This document shows positions 16,910-32,337 of a stretch of 64,000 nt of DNA, one piece after another. The translations under genes and the position numbers were made by a program. Where the stretch lies: the NCBI GenBank assembly GCA_035508435.1, contig DATJNA010000079.1, forward strand, positions 1 through 64,000, read 5' to 3'. The notes beneath the pieces were generated by a model. The model had not been told where the DNA came from, did not search any database, and saw only the letters and a program-made list of their open reading frames with translations. Source of the DNA: JASHVB01 sp035508435. Its GTDB lineage: Bacteria; Pseudomonadota; Alphaproteobacteria; Acetobacterales; Acetobacteraceae. Each line of letters opens with the position of its first letter. Within the stretch, counting starts at the first letter, position 1.

Positions 16910-17529
16910 ATCAATCGCCTCATGGCCCGTTGCGCGTCGGCATCGGCGGCCCCGTCGGTACCGGCAAGACCGCGCTGATGGATGCGCTGTGCAAGCATCT
17001 GCGCCCCCGTTACGATATCGCCGCCATCACCAACGACATCTATACCAAGGAAGATGCCGAGTTCCTGACCCGCGCCGGGTCCCTGCCGCCGGAACGCATC
17101 CTTGGCATAGAGACCGGCGGTTGCCCGCATACCGCGATTCGCGAGGACGCCTCAATCAACCTGGCCGGCGTCGCCGACCTGCAACGCCGTTTCCCCAGCC
17201 TCGACCTTATCCTGATCGAAAGCGGCGGCGACAATCTGGCCGCGACCTTCAGTCCGGAACTGGCGGATCTCACGATCTACGTGATCGACGTGTCCGCCGG
17301 CGACAAGATCCCCCGTAAGGGCGGCCCAGGAATCACCCGCAGCGACCTGCTGGTGATCAACAAAATTGACCTCGCCCCTTTCGTCGGCGCCAGCCTGGAC
17401 GTAATGGACCGCGATGCGCGCAGGATGCGAGGCGAGCGGCCCTTCGTGTTCGCCAACATCCGCGCCGGTCAGGGCGTCGCCGACATCGCAACGTTCATCG
17501 AAAAGCGAGGCGGCCTGCTGGTGTCTTAG
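16906..17529 (+). CDS. ureG: urease accessory GTPase UreG
   Basis: UreG is the GTPase that powers nickel insertion. The 207 residues begin with the P-loop GIGGPVGTGKTALMDALC. They continue with the CPH-type metal site in TGGCPHTAIREDAS, then ESGGDNLAATFSPELAD and the NKID base-recognition motif. ATG 16906 overlaps the ureF stop. It closes the urease block and its last four bases overlap the convergent hybrid kinase gene on the other strand. Confidence 0.97.
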   Translation: MNQSPHGPLRVGIGGPVGTGKTALMDALCKHLRPRYDIAAITNDIYTKEDAEFLTRAGSLPPERILGIETGGCPHTAIREDASINLAGVADLQRRFPSLDLILIESGGDNLAATFSPELADLTIYVIDVSAGDKIPRKGGPGITRSDLLVINKIDLAPFVGASLDVMDRDARRMRGERPFVFANIRAGQGVADIATFIEKRGGLLVS

Positions 17530-19229
17530 GCCCGGCGGACCACGTCCAACGGGATCACGTTGTCGGTATGGATCTCGACCGTGCCCACCACCTGCGTGAT
17601 CATCGCCGCCAGTTCGTCCTGCTGATATGGCTTGGATAGCCGCGGCAAGCCCGGTTCCTCGCCGTTTGGCAGATCGGCGTAACCGGTCGCCAGGATGATC
17701 GGCAGATCCGGCCATTCCTGTTGAATCTGCCGCGATAATTCCGTGCCCGTCATGCTCGGCATCGCCTGATCGGTGATCACCAGATCGACCGGCAAACCGT
17801 TGCGCATCGCCTCGAGCGCGCGCGAACCGGACGATACCTCGGTCGCCAGATGCCCAAGATCCTCCAACATCGCTACCGTCGCGGAACTGATCAGCGGATC
17901 GTCGTCAACCACCAGAATACGATGGCTCAGACCGGCAACCTTGCGCGCAGCCAGAGGGTTTGCTGCCTCGACCGTCGTGCGTTCCGCCGTCGGCAGCCAC
18001 AGCTCAACCATCGTGCCTGTGCCGACGCGGCTTTGGATGTGCATCGCCCCGCCGGACTGCGCCGCGAGACCATGCACCATCGACAGGCCAAGGCCGGTTC
18101 CCTTGCCGGCGCCCTTGGTCGTGAAGAACGGCTCGGTCGCGCGCTTCACCGTCGCCGGGTCCATTCCGGTACCGGAATCCGCTACCGCCAGACACACATA
18201 CTCGCCCGGCGCCAGGCCCTGCGGCCCGCGACTGCCCGGCATGCGGCGCGCCGCAATCTCCAGCCTGCCGCCCAGCGGCATCGCATCGCGCGCGTTCAGC
18301 GTCAGGTTGAGCAATGCGAGTTCAAGCTGGTTCGGATCGACCCGAATCGCCGGCAGGTCGTGCCGCAGATCGATGTTGATCTGGATCGTCGTTCCCAGCG
18401 TCCGACGCAACATCTCCTCCATGCCGCCGATCAGCCGCATCACTTCCACCGTCTCCGGCTTCAGCTCTTGCCGCCGGGCGAACGCCAACATGCGCTTGGT
18501 CAGCGTCGCACCGCGCTCCGCGCCTTTGATCGCTCCGTCGATCAGCCGAGCAAGCCGCGGCTCGTCCGGCACCCGTTTGCGCAGAAGCTGCAGGTTGCCC
18601 AGAATCACCATCAGCAGATTGTTAAAATCGTGCGCCACACCGCCGGTGAGCTGGCCCAGGCTCTCCATCTTCTGCATTTCATGCACTTGCGCCAGCGCTT
18701 CCTCGCGCTCGCGCGTGCGTTCCTCCACCCGCTGCTCCAACTCGGCATTGGCCTGCGCCAGCTCCGCGGTCCGCTCCTCCACCCGTCGTTCGAGTTCGGA
18801 GTTCAGCAGCTCCAGTTGCCGGGTCTTGCGATACAGGTCAGCGAACACCCGCACCTTGGCGCGCAGCAACTCCGGTGTGAACGGCACCGGCACGTAATCC
18901 ACCGCCCCAAGTTCGTAGCCGCGCAGCCGATCCAGGTCCGACATCATGATCGCCGAGACGAAGATGATCGCCGTCCGCTGGAAGCGCGGATGGTCGCGGA
19001 TCATCGCCGCCAGTTCGAACCCGTCCAGATCGGGCATGCAGACATCGATCAGCACCACCGCGATCTCGTTCTTCAGCAGATGCTGCAATGCCTCGTTCGC
19101 CGAGTTCGCCTTCAGCAGATTCTCGCCCAGCTCGCCGAGAATCGCTTCATAGCTCAGCAACTTTGCCGGCTGGTCATCGACCAGCAGGATGTTCATTTGC
19201 TCGCCCGGCCTTGGCGCGATCGCGTTCAC
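17526..19229 (-). CDS. REC-histidine kinase-REC hybrid
   Basis: This 567-residue soluble protein has an N-terminal receiver (about 12-128, phospho-Asp at residue 62), a coiled coil (135-195), a HisKA dimer domain with GGVAHDFNNLL (His 200), an HATPase domain (290-405, GKGTGLGLSMVHGL) and a C-terminal receiver (440-555, ITDQAMPSMTG and LSKPY). In the first receiver the conserved lysine is replaced by valine (DYVPVPF), so its switching may differ. GTG 19229 is preceded by AAGGA 7 bases upstream. It starts 13 bases after the giant kinase gene and is very likely its co-transcribed partner. Confidence 0.9.
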   Translation of the reverse strand: MNAIAPRPGEQMNILLVDDQPAKLLSYEAILGELGENLLKANSANEALQHLLKNEIAVVLIDVCMPDLDGFELAAMIRDHPRFQRTAIIFVSAIMMSDLDRLRGYELGAVDYVPVPFTPELLRAKVRVFADLYRKTRQLELLNSELERRVEERTAELAQANAELEQRVEERTREREEALAQVHEMQKMESLGQLTGGVAHDFNNLLMVILGNLQLLRKRVPDEPRLARLIDGAIKGAERGATLTKRMLAFARRQELKPETVEVMRLIGGMEEMLRRTLGTTIQINIDLRHDLPAIRVDPNQLELALLNLTLNARDAMPLGGRLEIAARRMPGSRGPQGLAPGEYVCLAVADSGTGMDPATVKRATEPFFTTKGAGKGTGLGLSMVHGLAAQSGGAMHIQSRVGTGTMVELWLPTAERTTVEAANPLAARKVAGLSHRILVVDDDPLISSATVAMLEDLGHLATEVSSGSRALEAMRNGLPVDLVITDQAMPSMTGTELSRQIQQEWPDLPIILATGYADLPNGEEPGLPRLSKPYQQDELAAMITQVVGTVEIHTDNVIPLDVVRRA

Positions 19230-19242
19230 GGCAAGATCCTTT

Positions 19243-25596
<6,354 letters not shown>

Positions 25597-25939
25597 CGTC
25601 TTGCTCCTGCAGAATCCGTCGGTCGCCTGCCGCGGACGAACGCGACTTCCAGCCGCGCCAGAGGCGGGCGCAACGGCCAATAATATCTAATTCAGCCAAA
25701 CGTCGAATTCGTTATCTTTGCGGCTCTAACTCACGACTGCGTGAGGCCGCTTCGTGTCAAATCAGCAGCGATTGAGAAAACATCCTGAAAAACACTGGCC
25801 ATCTGCTCCTGCTGCCGTTGCAGCACGGCATCGGCGCGGAGTCACAACGGTGCGAGCAAACGAACAATGGATGCTCGCGGAAATTTGACCGATGGTGTCG
25901 AGAACGACCGCGCCTCGCTGATCTTCCCGACGGCACCTG
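25597..25939. other. intergenic region upstream of the giant kinase
   Basis: This 343-base gap contains no supported gene. The part at 25680-25800 is clearly more AT-rich than its surroundings and would contain the leftward promoter for the two-kinase operon. No specific -10/-35 pair or operator can be assigned with confidence. The acyl-CoA dehydrogenase operon ends at the right side. Confidence 0.5.
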
Positions 25940-27022
25940 CTATGCCGCGGTGAGGGTTGGCCACAGCGCCTCGGGACCGCGCGCGCAAACCAGGCGGCCC
26001 AGGCGGGCAGCCCATTCTGCATCCGTGCCGAACTCCTCGCGCCAGGACCACAGGCGGCGGGTCGCGAGCTGCAACGCGTACTCCTGCGTGAAGCCGATCG
26101 CGCCATGCACCTGATGCGCGATCTCGCCGGCAAGTGTCGCGGCGTCGCCGACGCGCGTCTTGGCGATCGCGACGGCGAATTCCTCCGCCTGTGGATCGTT
26201 CGTTGACAGCGCCTCGATGCCAAGATTGGCGGCGGCGATCGCTGCCGCCGTCTGCCCCGCGAGCACTGCGAGGTTCTGCTGCACCGCCTGGAACTTGGAA
26301 ATCGGCCGGCCGAACTGCTGGCGTTCCTGTGCGTAGGTCACTGCCAAATCCATGGCGCGTTCCAGGGCGCCGGACATCATGGCGGCGCGCGCCAACGCCC
26401 CGCGCCGGTACAAGCCCGCACGCGAGGTGCCGCCGCGCAGCGGCGCCGCGGCATCCGCCGCCAACCGCAGGCCGGAGAAGGTCAGCGTGTCGCGCGGCTC
26501 GCTGGCCATGTTGCGGCCTTCGGTTTTGTCGGCGCTTTCGGGTGCTTGCAGCGCCACCGCCATCTCGCCATCAGGGCCGTCCGCGACCAGAATGATTTGC
26601 TCCGCGAACCGCGCATAAGGCAGCCGGCTGGCACGCCCGGTCAGGCGCCAGCCGTTGCCGTCGCGCTGCAAGGTCAGTTTGTCGTCGGCGCGCACCGGGC
26701 CCACCGTCATCGGTGCGTCGGTCAACTCCAGCCCCGCCGCGGCTGCGATCCAGCCCGCCAGCATCGTCTCCGCCAGCGGAATTGGGGCGGCGTAACGACC
26801 GGCCACGCGCAGCACGTAATAGAGATCGGACCATTCCGCGTCGGCACCGCCGGCGGATTCGGGCAGGGCGGCCAACGGCACACCGGTCTCGCCGACCGCG
26901 CGCCACAGATCGGTGGGGAACGCGCCTTTCTCCGCCGCATCCACGATCTGCTTGGTGCACTTGTCCTGGAACAGCCGGTCCATGCTTTCCAGCAGCATGC
27001 GAGTTTCGTCGCGCAATGCCAT
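25940..27022 (-). CDS. acyl-CoA dehydrogenase-like subunit (short, FadE-type)
   Basis: This 360-residue flavoprotein-like subunit has the ACAD fold: helical N-domain with LPESAGGADAEWSDL, a beta domain, and a C-domain with TYAQERQQFGRPISKFQAVQ and HQVHGAIGFTQEYALQ. It lacks the C-terminal EGT-type segment and has RRLWSWREEFG near the end, which is typical of the partner subunit in heteromeric acyl-CoA dehydrogenases. It follows another ACAD gene by 16 bases, so the two probably form one enzyme. Substrate is unknown. Confidence 0.85.
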   Translation of the reverse strand: MALRDETRMLLESMDRLFQDKCTKQIVDAAEKGAFPTDLWRAVGETGVPLAALPESAGGADAEWSDLYYVLRVAGRYAAPIPLAETMLAGWIAAAAGLELTDAPMTVGPVRADDKLTLQRDGNGWRLTGRASRLPYARFAEQIILVADGPDGEMAVALQAPESADKTEGRNMASEPRDTLTFSGLRLAADAAAPLRGGTSRAGLYRRGALARAAMMSGALERAMDLAVTYAQERQQFGRPISKFQAVQQNLAVLAGQTAAAIAAANLGIEALSTNDPQAEEFAVAIAKTRVGDAATLAGEIAHQVHGAIGFTQEYALQLATRRLWSWREEFGTDAEWAARLGRLVCARGPEALWPTLTAA

Positions 27023-27038
27023 CTTCGTGGGCCCTTCC

Positions 27039-28187
27039 CTACCGCAGCCCGAGGCCGCGCGCGATGATCCCGCGCAGGATCTCGCGTGTGCCGCCCTGGA
27101 TCGAAAGCCGCGGCGCGTTCATCGTGGCGCGGGCAATCATCGACGTATAAAGATCCGCCGCCTCCAGTTCCGGCTCGGTTGGAAACAACTGCCGCGCCGC
27201 CACCGGAATGTCTTGCTCATAGCGCGTGCCCAGGTCCTTCACCACCGCGGATTCGTTGTTTGGCTGCAGCCCTTCCTGCAACATCCCAGCGATCGACAGA
27301 GACATGCTGCGCAGCGTGGCAAGCTGCGCCACCAGCCGGCCCAACGCGGCGGCGGTGGCGCGGTCCGGGTTCGGGCCCGCCATGCGCAGCATTTCGCACA
27401 GCACCTGGAAGAACACCAGAAAACGGTCCGGCGCGCTGCGTTCGAACGCGAGCTCGCTGGTCACCTGGTTCCAGCCATTGCCTGCCTTGCCCAGCAGCAG
27501 CCAGTCCGGAACGAACACGTCGGTGAGGAAGATCTCGTTGAAATGATGCTCGCCGAGCAAGTTGCGCACGGGGCGGATCTCGATGCCGGGCGATTTCAGC
27601 GGCAGCAGGAACTGCGTGGCACCAGCATGGCGATCCGGATCGGGCTGACCCTCCTGCGCCATCTTGCAGAACAGGATTGCGTAATCAGAACGATGCGCGT
27701 TGGAGGTCCAGAGCTTGCTGCCGTTGATGCGATAGCCGCCATCGAGCTTCACCGCGCGGGTGCGCGTGCCCGCAAGATCGGAGCCGGAATTCGGTTCGCT
27801 CATGCCGATGCAGAACGTCAGCTCCCCCGCCGCGATCTTCGGCAGGAAAAACTGCTTCTGCTCTTCGGTGCCGAAACGCAATATATTCGGGCCGCTCTGG
27901 CGATCGCCGGTGTAATGGGCCGAGAGCGGCGCGCCGGCCACGAGCATCTCCTCGATCATCACGTAGCGTTCGAAGGAGGAACGTTCGTGGCCGCCATACT
28001 GCTTCGGCCAGGTCATGCCGATCCAGCCGCGCTGGCCCATGGCGCGGCTGAAGTCGCGATCGAAGCCGCTGCGGGTGAAGCCCATCAGGTGCTGGTGTTG
28101 CTTGATGAACGCCCGCACTTCGGTGCGCAATGCGGTCGCTTCCGGCGGCAGCGCGACGGGATCGAAGCGGAAGGTGGGAACGGCCAT
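27039..28187 (-). CDS. acyl-CoA dehydrogenase (full-length subunit)
   Basis: The 382-residue product shows WPKQYGGHERSSFERYVMIEE, the substrate/flavin motif CIGMSEPNSGSDLAGTRTRA and the closing IQGGTREILRGIIARGLGLR. The usual catalytic Glu of the EGT motif is replaced (QGGT), as in many FadE-type enzymes where the base lies elsewhere. ATG 28187 has AGGAGT 6 bases upstream. It is the fourth gene of a five-gene leftward operon and is paired with the short ACAD gene downstream. Confidence 0.88.
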   Translation of the reverse strand: MAVPTFRFDPVALPPEATALRTEVRAFIKQHQHLMGFTRSGFDRDFSRAMGQRGWIGMTWPKQYGGHERSSFERYVMIEEMLVAGAPLSAHYTGDRQSGPNILRFGTEEQKQFFLPKIAAGELTFCIGMSEPNSGSDLAGTRTRAVKLDGGYRINGSKLWTSNAHRSDYAILFCKMAQEGQPDPDRHAGATQFLLPLKSPGIEIRPVRNLLGEHHFNEIFLTDVFVPDWLLLGKAGNGWNQVTSELAFERSAPDRFLVFFQVLCEMLRMAGPNPDRATAAALGRLVAQLATLRSMSLSIAGMLQEGLQPNNESAVVKDLGTRYEQDIPVAARQLFPTEPELEAADLYTSMIARATMNAPRLSIQGGTREILRGIIARGLGLR

Positions 28188-28191
28188 GGCG

Positions 28192-29244
28192 CTACTCCTG
28201 CCAGTTCGTGTCGAAGCCGGCAAAGCTGTGGGGAATGCGGCGAATGTCGGTGAGGATTTCCCGTTGCAGCCCTGCGGGCGTGTCGGGCGGGAAATGCAGG
28301 TCGATGGAATCGGCGATGCCGCCGAAGCGCTGCTGAATTGCGTCGGCGACCCGATCGAACGTGGCGCAGGCGGCGAAGATGCGCACCACGTCGTCCGGCA
28401 CCGCCTTGGCCATCGCGTCCCAGCGGCCTTCCACCGACAAGCGATGCAGTTGCAGTCCCAGATCCTGCAAATCGTGCAATGCCAGGATCGGCAGATAGGT
28501 GCGGGTAGAGCCGTAGAAGCCGATGCGCCGCCGCACCTTCTCAATGCCGGCGGCGACCGCGGCGTCGTCCGGGCCGGTGACGACAAAGCCGCCACCATGG
28601 ATGTCGAAATGCAAACGGCTGCGTCCGGCCCTTCGCATCCCTTCCATCAGATTCGGCAGACAGACTTGCTCCAGGTAGCGGCGGGAGCATAGCGGATGCA
28701 GCCGCACGCCATCCGCGACCTGACCGGCGACGCGCAGCATCGCCTCGCCGACCGCCGCGATCGCAACGGGTACCATTGGCAGGCCGGTTTGCTCCGGTGA
28801 GAAATCCGGCGTCATCAGCGACAGGTGGTAATTCGGGCTGGCGAAATTCAGCGGGCCGCGTGTCTCCCAACACCGCCACACGGCGCGCAACGCCCGCACG
28901 TAGTCACGCAGGCGCGGCGCGGGCGGGGTCCAGGCTATGCCGAAGCGCCGCTCGTTATGGCCCTTCACCTGGCTGCCGAGACCCAGCACACAGCGCCCGT
29001 TGGAATTGGCGTGCAGGTCCCAGGCCTGCTGCGCCAGGACGGTGGGGCTGCGGGGGAAAGCCACCGCAACGGATGGCGTCAGCTCCACGCGCTGCGTCGC
29101 CGTGGCGGCAAAGGCGAGCGGCGCGTACCAATCGTGTCCCAGCTCCACCGTCATCACCGCATCGAAGCCGGCTTCCTCGGCGGCGTGCGCGGCGGGGCCG
29201 GCGGCGCGCCAATCGTTCTGCGGCAGTATGGTGAAAACCCGCAT
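28192..29244 (-). CDS. LLM-class (luciferase-like) oxidoreductase
   Basis: This 350-residue TIM-barrel protein belongs to the luciferase-like monooxygenase superfamily, using FMNH2 or F420. Visible family elements are AAEEAGFDAVMTVE, RVELTPSVAVAFPRSPTVLAQQAWDL and GRCVLGLGSQVKGHNERRFG, the last being a signature of LLM subfamilies. ATG 29244 is separated by two bases from the upstream isomerase-like gene and by four from the ACAD gene downstream. In this setting it could oxygenate or reduce an intermediate, but the substrate cannot be read from the sequence. Confidence 0.82.
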   Translation of the reverse strand: MRVFTILPQNDWRAAGPAAHAAEEAGFDAVMTVELGHDWYAPLAFAATATQRVELTPSVAVAFPRSPTVLAQQAWDLHANSNGRCVLGLGSQVKGHNERRFGIAWTPPAPRLRDYVRALRAVWRCWETRGPLNFASPNYHLSLMTPDFSPEQTGLPMVPVAIAAVGEAMLRVAGQVADGVRLHPLCSRRYLEQVCLPNLMEGMRRAGRSRLHFDIHGGGFVVTGPDDAAVAAGIEKVRRRIGFYGSTRTYLPILALHDLQDLGLQLHRLSVEGRWDAMAKAVPDDVVRIFAACATFDRVADAIQQRFGGIADSIDLHFPPDTPAGLQREILTDIRRIPHSFAGFDTNWQE

Positions 29245-29246
29245 GG

Positions 29247-29852
29247 TCAGCCGCGCGCCAGGCGGCGTTCGACAAAAGGCCGGCGATCCTGGCCCCAGAA
29301 GATCTCGCCGCCGATCGCATAGCTGGGCGCGCCGAACACGCCGCGATCCAAGGCCGCCTGGGTGTCGGCCTGGCGCATCTCTGCCCACCGTTGCTCTGCG
29401 CCAAGCCGCATGACGGCATCGGGATCCTCGCCGATGTCACGGATCAGTCCCGCCAACGTGTCAGGATCGCCGGTGTTCTTCTCCTCCTGCCACAGCGCCT
29501 TCAGCACGCGGTGCGCGAGTTTGATGGCTGGCACGTCGCCCGCCGTTTCGCGTAGCGCGATGACACAGCAGGCGGCGGCTTGCTCGTTGGCAGGGAAGTA
29601 TTTCGGCTGGATGTTGATCGGAATGCCGAGATGCTCGCGCCAGCGGCGCAGCTCCATCAGGCGATAGGCCTGCCGCTGCGGCGCGCGCTTGGGCAGCGGC
29701 AGGCCGCCGGAGGCAGGAAAGATGGCGCCGAAATCCACCGGCCAGATGCGCAGGCTGGCGCCATGCGCCATGGCCATCGCCTCGATGCGCGCCGCGCCCA
29801 TATGGGTCCACGGCGAGTTCAACGAGGCATAGTAGTCGATATGCAGGCCCAT
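29247..29852 (-). CDS. DsbA-family 2-hydroxychromene-2-carboxylate isomerase-like protein
   Basis: The 201 residues match the thioredoxin-fold/kappa-class GST-like group that includes NahD. They begin GLHIDYYASLNSPWTHMG, where the catalytic Ser/Asn region replaces the CXXC of DsbA, and end with GVFGAPSYAIGGEIFWGQDR. There is no signal peptide, so it acts in the cytoplasm, probably with glutathione. AAGGA lies 8 bases before ATG 29852. A longer frame upstream to 30200 has shadow composition and was not used. Confidence 0.85.
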   Translation of the reverse strand: MGLHIDYYASLNSPWTHMGAARIEAMAMAHGASLRIWPVDFGAIFPASGGLPLPKRAPQRQAYRLMELRRWREHLGIPINIQPKYFPANEQAAACCVIALRETAGDVPAIKLAHRVLKALWQEEKNTGDPDTLAGLIRDIGEDPDAVMRLGAEQRWAEMRQADTQAALDRGVFGAPSYAIGGEIFWGQDRRPFVERRLARG

Positions 29853-29929
29853 CTGGCGCTTCCTTCCCGGCGGATCGTCGTGGCAATCCTGCGGGAGGGC
29901 GGCGAGGCAGGCAACCTCACCCGGCCTGG

Positions 29930-30799
29930 CTACGGGCGAGGCGTTCTGCCGGCGAAAACGGGGGATGGCATTCCCGGCGCCCTCACCCGCAGCGTGTAAA
30001 GTGACGTGCTTGCGGTCAGCAGCAGCGTGCGCAGGTCCGGGCCGCCAAAGGCGATGTTGGCGCACACCTCGGGCGTCTCGATGATGCCGATCTGCGTGCC
30101 GTCCGGCCGGAACACCCACACGCCGCCGGTGCCGGTGCAGAACACGCGTCCCGCCGCATCGACCTTCATCCCGTCCGGCACGCCGTTGGTGCCGTCGCAC
30201 GACATGTCGGCGAAGATCCGCCGCCGCACCATCGCACCGGAACCATCCAACTCGATCGCATGGATGTATTTCGTCCAGCGTGTGTTGGCGACATAGAGCG
30301 TGCGCTCGTCGGGCGACAGCGCGAGGCCGTTCGGATATTCTACCGGCGCGACCATCGTCACGTCGCCATTGGGCGCGATGCGATACACCGCGGCATCCAG
30401 TTCGCGCTCGCCGGGCGGCACGCGATAGGACGGATCGGTGAACATCAGCGCGCCGTCCGACGCACAGATCACGTCGTTGGGACGGTTCAGCCGCTTGCCT
30501 TCGAACCGGTCGAGCAACGTGGTCACCGTGCCGTTGGCGTCGGTGCGGGTCAGGCGGCGGGCGTCGCCTTCACAGTTGATCAGCCGGCCTTGCAGGTCGA
30601 ATGTGGTGCCATTGCCGCCTTCGGTCTTTCGCACCAGCTCGGACTGCTGCCCCAGCACGATGCGGTACAACGCGTTGGTGCGGACATCGACGAAATAGAA
30701 GAAGCCGTCGGGGTGCCAGAGCGGCCCCTCGGTGAAGACGAAACCGCTCGCCACTTGCTCCAGGGCGGTCGTTTCCAGAACGTCGGCCAGGCCAGCCAT
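29930..30799 (-). CDS. SMP-30/gluconolactonase-type lactonase
   Basis: This 289-residue six-bladed beta-propeller is expected to hydrolyse a lactone using a divalent metal. The metal ligands are visible as FTEGPLWHPDG (Glu), RLNRPNDVICASDG (Asn) and LALSPDERTLYVANT (Asp). ATG 30799 is preceded by GGGGAGGA. It is the first gene of the five-gene leftward operon, 77 bases ahead of the isomerase-like gene, so the operon seems to open a ring lactone and then process a CoA thioester. Confidence 0.87.
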   Translation of the reverse strand: MAGLADVLETTALEQVASGFVFTEGPLWHPDGFFYFVDVRTNALYRIVLGQQSELVRKTEGGNGTTFDLQGRLINCEGDARRLTRTDANGTVTTLLDRFEGKRLNRPNDVICASDGALMFTDPSYRVPPGERELDAAVYRIAPNGDVTMVAPVEYPNGLALSPDERTLYVANTRWTKYIHAIELDGSGAMVRRRIFADMSCDGTNGVPDGMKVDAAGRVFCTGTGGVWVFRPDGTQIGIIETPEVCANIAFGGPDLRTLLLTASTSLYTLRVRAPGMPSPVFAGRTPRP

Positions 30800-30949
30800 G
30801 GTTGCTTCCTCCCCTTGTTGACCGAAGGCATCTAGCGCCGCCGCTGGGCGGACGGTCAACGTGGGCGCAGGGTGCGGGAATAGGTCTCGCGCCCCCGATC
30901 GCGTGTGTTACGAAAGCGACTGCCAACAGCGCTCGTGAACAACAACGTG

Positions 30950-31534
30950 ATGAAAATCAATTGCGGCGCGGTCCCGGACACCGAGCGTGCCGTCGCCCCG
31001 GGCGCCGCTGTCACCGCGAAATCGGCAGCCACGCGGCGAGTTGCCGCCAGTGTGCCGGCGGTTCGCGCCACGCCCATCGGCGCCGAGGTCGCGATCACCA
31101 TCCGCCGACCGCGCCCCGAGGTCGGGCGGGTCATGTTCGATCCGCGCTATGACCCGGTCTGGATCGGCACCGTACGGAGATCGGCACTGGCCGCGCGCGG
31201 TCCGATGGGGGCTGGCACGAAGATCAACCGCGAATGGCACTGGCTCGGCCGCACGTTCGCGGACGGCGGTGAGGTAGTGGAGCATGTTCCCGACCGCTCG
31301 ATGGCGTTCACCACGCAATTGCCGCTGGACCTGCGCGTTCGGTATGAGCTGGAGGGCATCCCGGAAGGCACCATCGCGCGGGTCTGCGTGGCGGGACGCG
31401 CGACCGGGATGTTGCGCTTTGGCGCCGCGGCGTTGAGCGCGTTGCTGCGTTGGGGGGTGATCCGCGACCTGGACCGGCTAAAGGCGCTTCTGGAATCGGG
31501 AGAGTGGCGCCGGGTTCACCGCCCAGCCCCCTGA
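30950..31534 (+). CDS. SRPBCC (START-like) domain protein
   Basis: The conserved part starts near GAEVAITIRRPRPEVGRVMF and continues with DPRYDPVWIGTVRRS and the helix that closes the hydrophobic cavity (LDRLKALLESGE). This is the polyketide-cyclase/START-like fold that binds small hydrophobic ligands. The start is uncertain. ATG 30950 gives 194 residues with an alanine-rich leader, and GTG 31052 would trim it to the core. No strong ribosome site decides. It is divergent from the lactonase operon and may share its control region. Confidence 0.6.
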   Translation: MKINCGAVPDTERAVAPGAAVTAKSAATRRVAASVPAVRATPIGAEVAITIRRPRPEVGRVMFDPRYDPVWIGTVRRSALAARGPMGAGTKINREWHWLGRTFADGGEVVEHVPDRSMAFTTQLPLDLRVRYELEGIPEGTIARVCVAGRATGMLRFGAAALSALLRWGVIRDLDRLKALLESGEWRRVHRPAP

Positions 31535-31661
31535 GGCGTCCCGCCTCGCGGCCCAGGCTCAAAAACAGAAGGGGAATTTCTTCTTCCTTCCTGGCACCAA
31601 TGTGGCGCGGCGTGGAATCTTCTGCTACGAATTCGGCCGTAGCAGAGGGGCTTATCTCGCA

Positions 31662-32126
31662 ATGCCTGCCGACAAGGAGCTGGACCGGGTGGATCGCGAG
31701 ATCCTGCGCCTGATCTCCGCCGACGCCTCGCTGTCGCTCGCCGACATCGCCACCCAGGTCGGGCTGACCCCCACGCCGTGCTGGAAGCGCATCCGCCGCA
31801 TGGAGGAGGCCGGCGTCATCCTGCGTCGCGTCGCCGTGGTGGACCCCGCGAAGATCGGGCTGCCGGTGTCGGTGTTCGTCGAGGTGGAGACCGCCGACCA
31901 TTCCGCCGAGTGGCTGGAGCGCTTCGCCGGCGTGGTGGCCGGCATGCCGGAAATCGTCGATGCCTGGCGGATGAGTGGCGACGTCGACTACTTGCTCCAC
32001 GTCGTCGTGCCGGACATCGCCGCGTATGACGATTTCTATCGCCGCCTGATCGGACACGTGAAGCTGCGCAATGTCAGCAGTCGGTTCAGCATGGAGCGCC
32101 TGAAGGCGGCACCATTGCCGGTGTAG
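31662..32126 (+). CDS. Lrp/AsnC-family transcriptional regulator
   Basis: The 154-residue protein has an N-terminal winged helix (about 7-55) with LADIATQVGLTPTPCWKRIRRMEEAGVI, followed by the RAM effector-binding domain ending in KLRNVSSRFSMERLKAAPLPV. ATG 31662 gives the normal Lrp length, while the longer in-frame start at 31602 adds unrelated residues. The likely effector is an amino acid, but the neighbours do not show which. It stands alone between an SRPBCC gene and a palindromic repeat. Confidence 0.92.
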   Translation: MPADKELDRVDREILRLISADASLSLADIATQVGLTPTPCWKRIRRMEEAGVILRRVAVVDPAKIGLPVSVFVEVETADHSAEWLERFAGVVAGMPEIVDAWRMSGDVDYLLHVVVPDIAAYDDFYRRLIGHVKLRNVSSRFSMERLKAAPLPV

Positions 32127-32194
32127 GACCTGGAATCGGTTGACCGTGAGGACCGAGTGTGCCGCCCCTGAGGTTTGGCGCCCGCGCCGGTCAA

Positions 32195-32306
32195 TGTCAT
32201 TGCGGGCGAGTCGATCTGCACTGCCATGGCGGGCAAAGCGTAGCAATCCGGGTCGAGTGACGTGCGCCGGATCGACCGGGATTGCTGCGCTTCGCTGCAA
32301 TGACAC
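32195..32306. repeat. interspersed palindromic element, copy A
   Basis: This 112-base element begins TGTCATTGCGGGCGAG and ends with the complementary pattern GCTTCGCTGCAATGACAC. The inner arms are GCAATCCGGGTCGA and TCGACCGGGATTGC. A related 78-base copy is at 47930 and a half copy at 13169. It would fold into a long hairpin and lies in the gap between an Lrp gene and a convergent methyltransferase gene. Confidence 0.75.
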
Positions 32307-32337
32307 GTGTCGCGCGACCTGCCCCTCGGGTCTCAGC

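Noticed and set aside
30905..30949. Upstream start for the SRPBCC protein
   Set aside because: The extra residues (MLRKRLPTALVNNNV) have no similarity to the family and no ribosome site. The choice among starts remains open.
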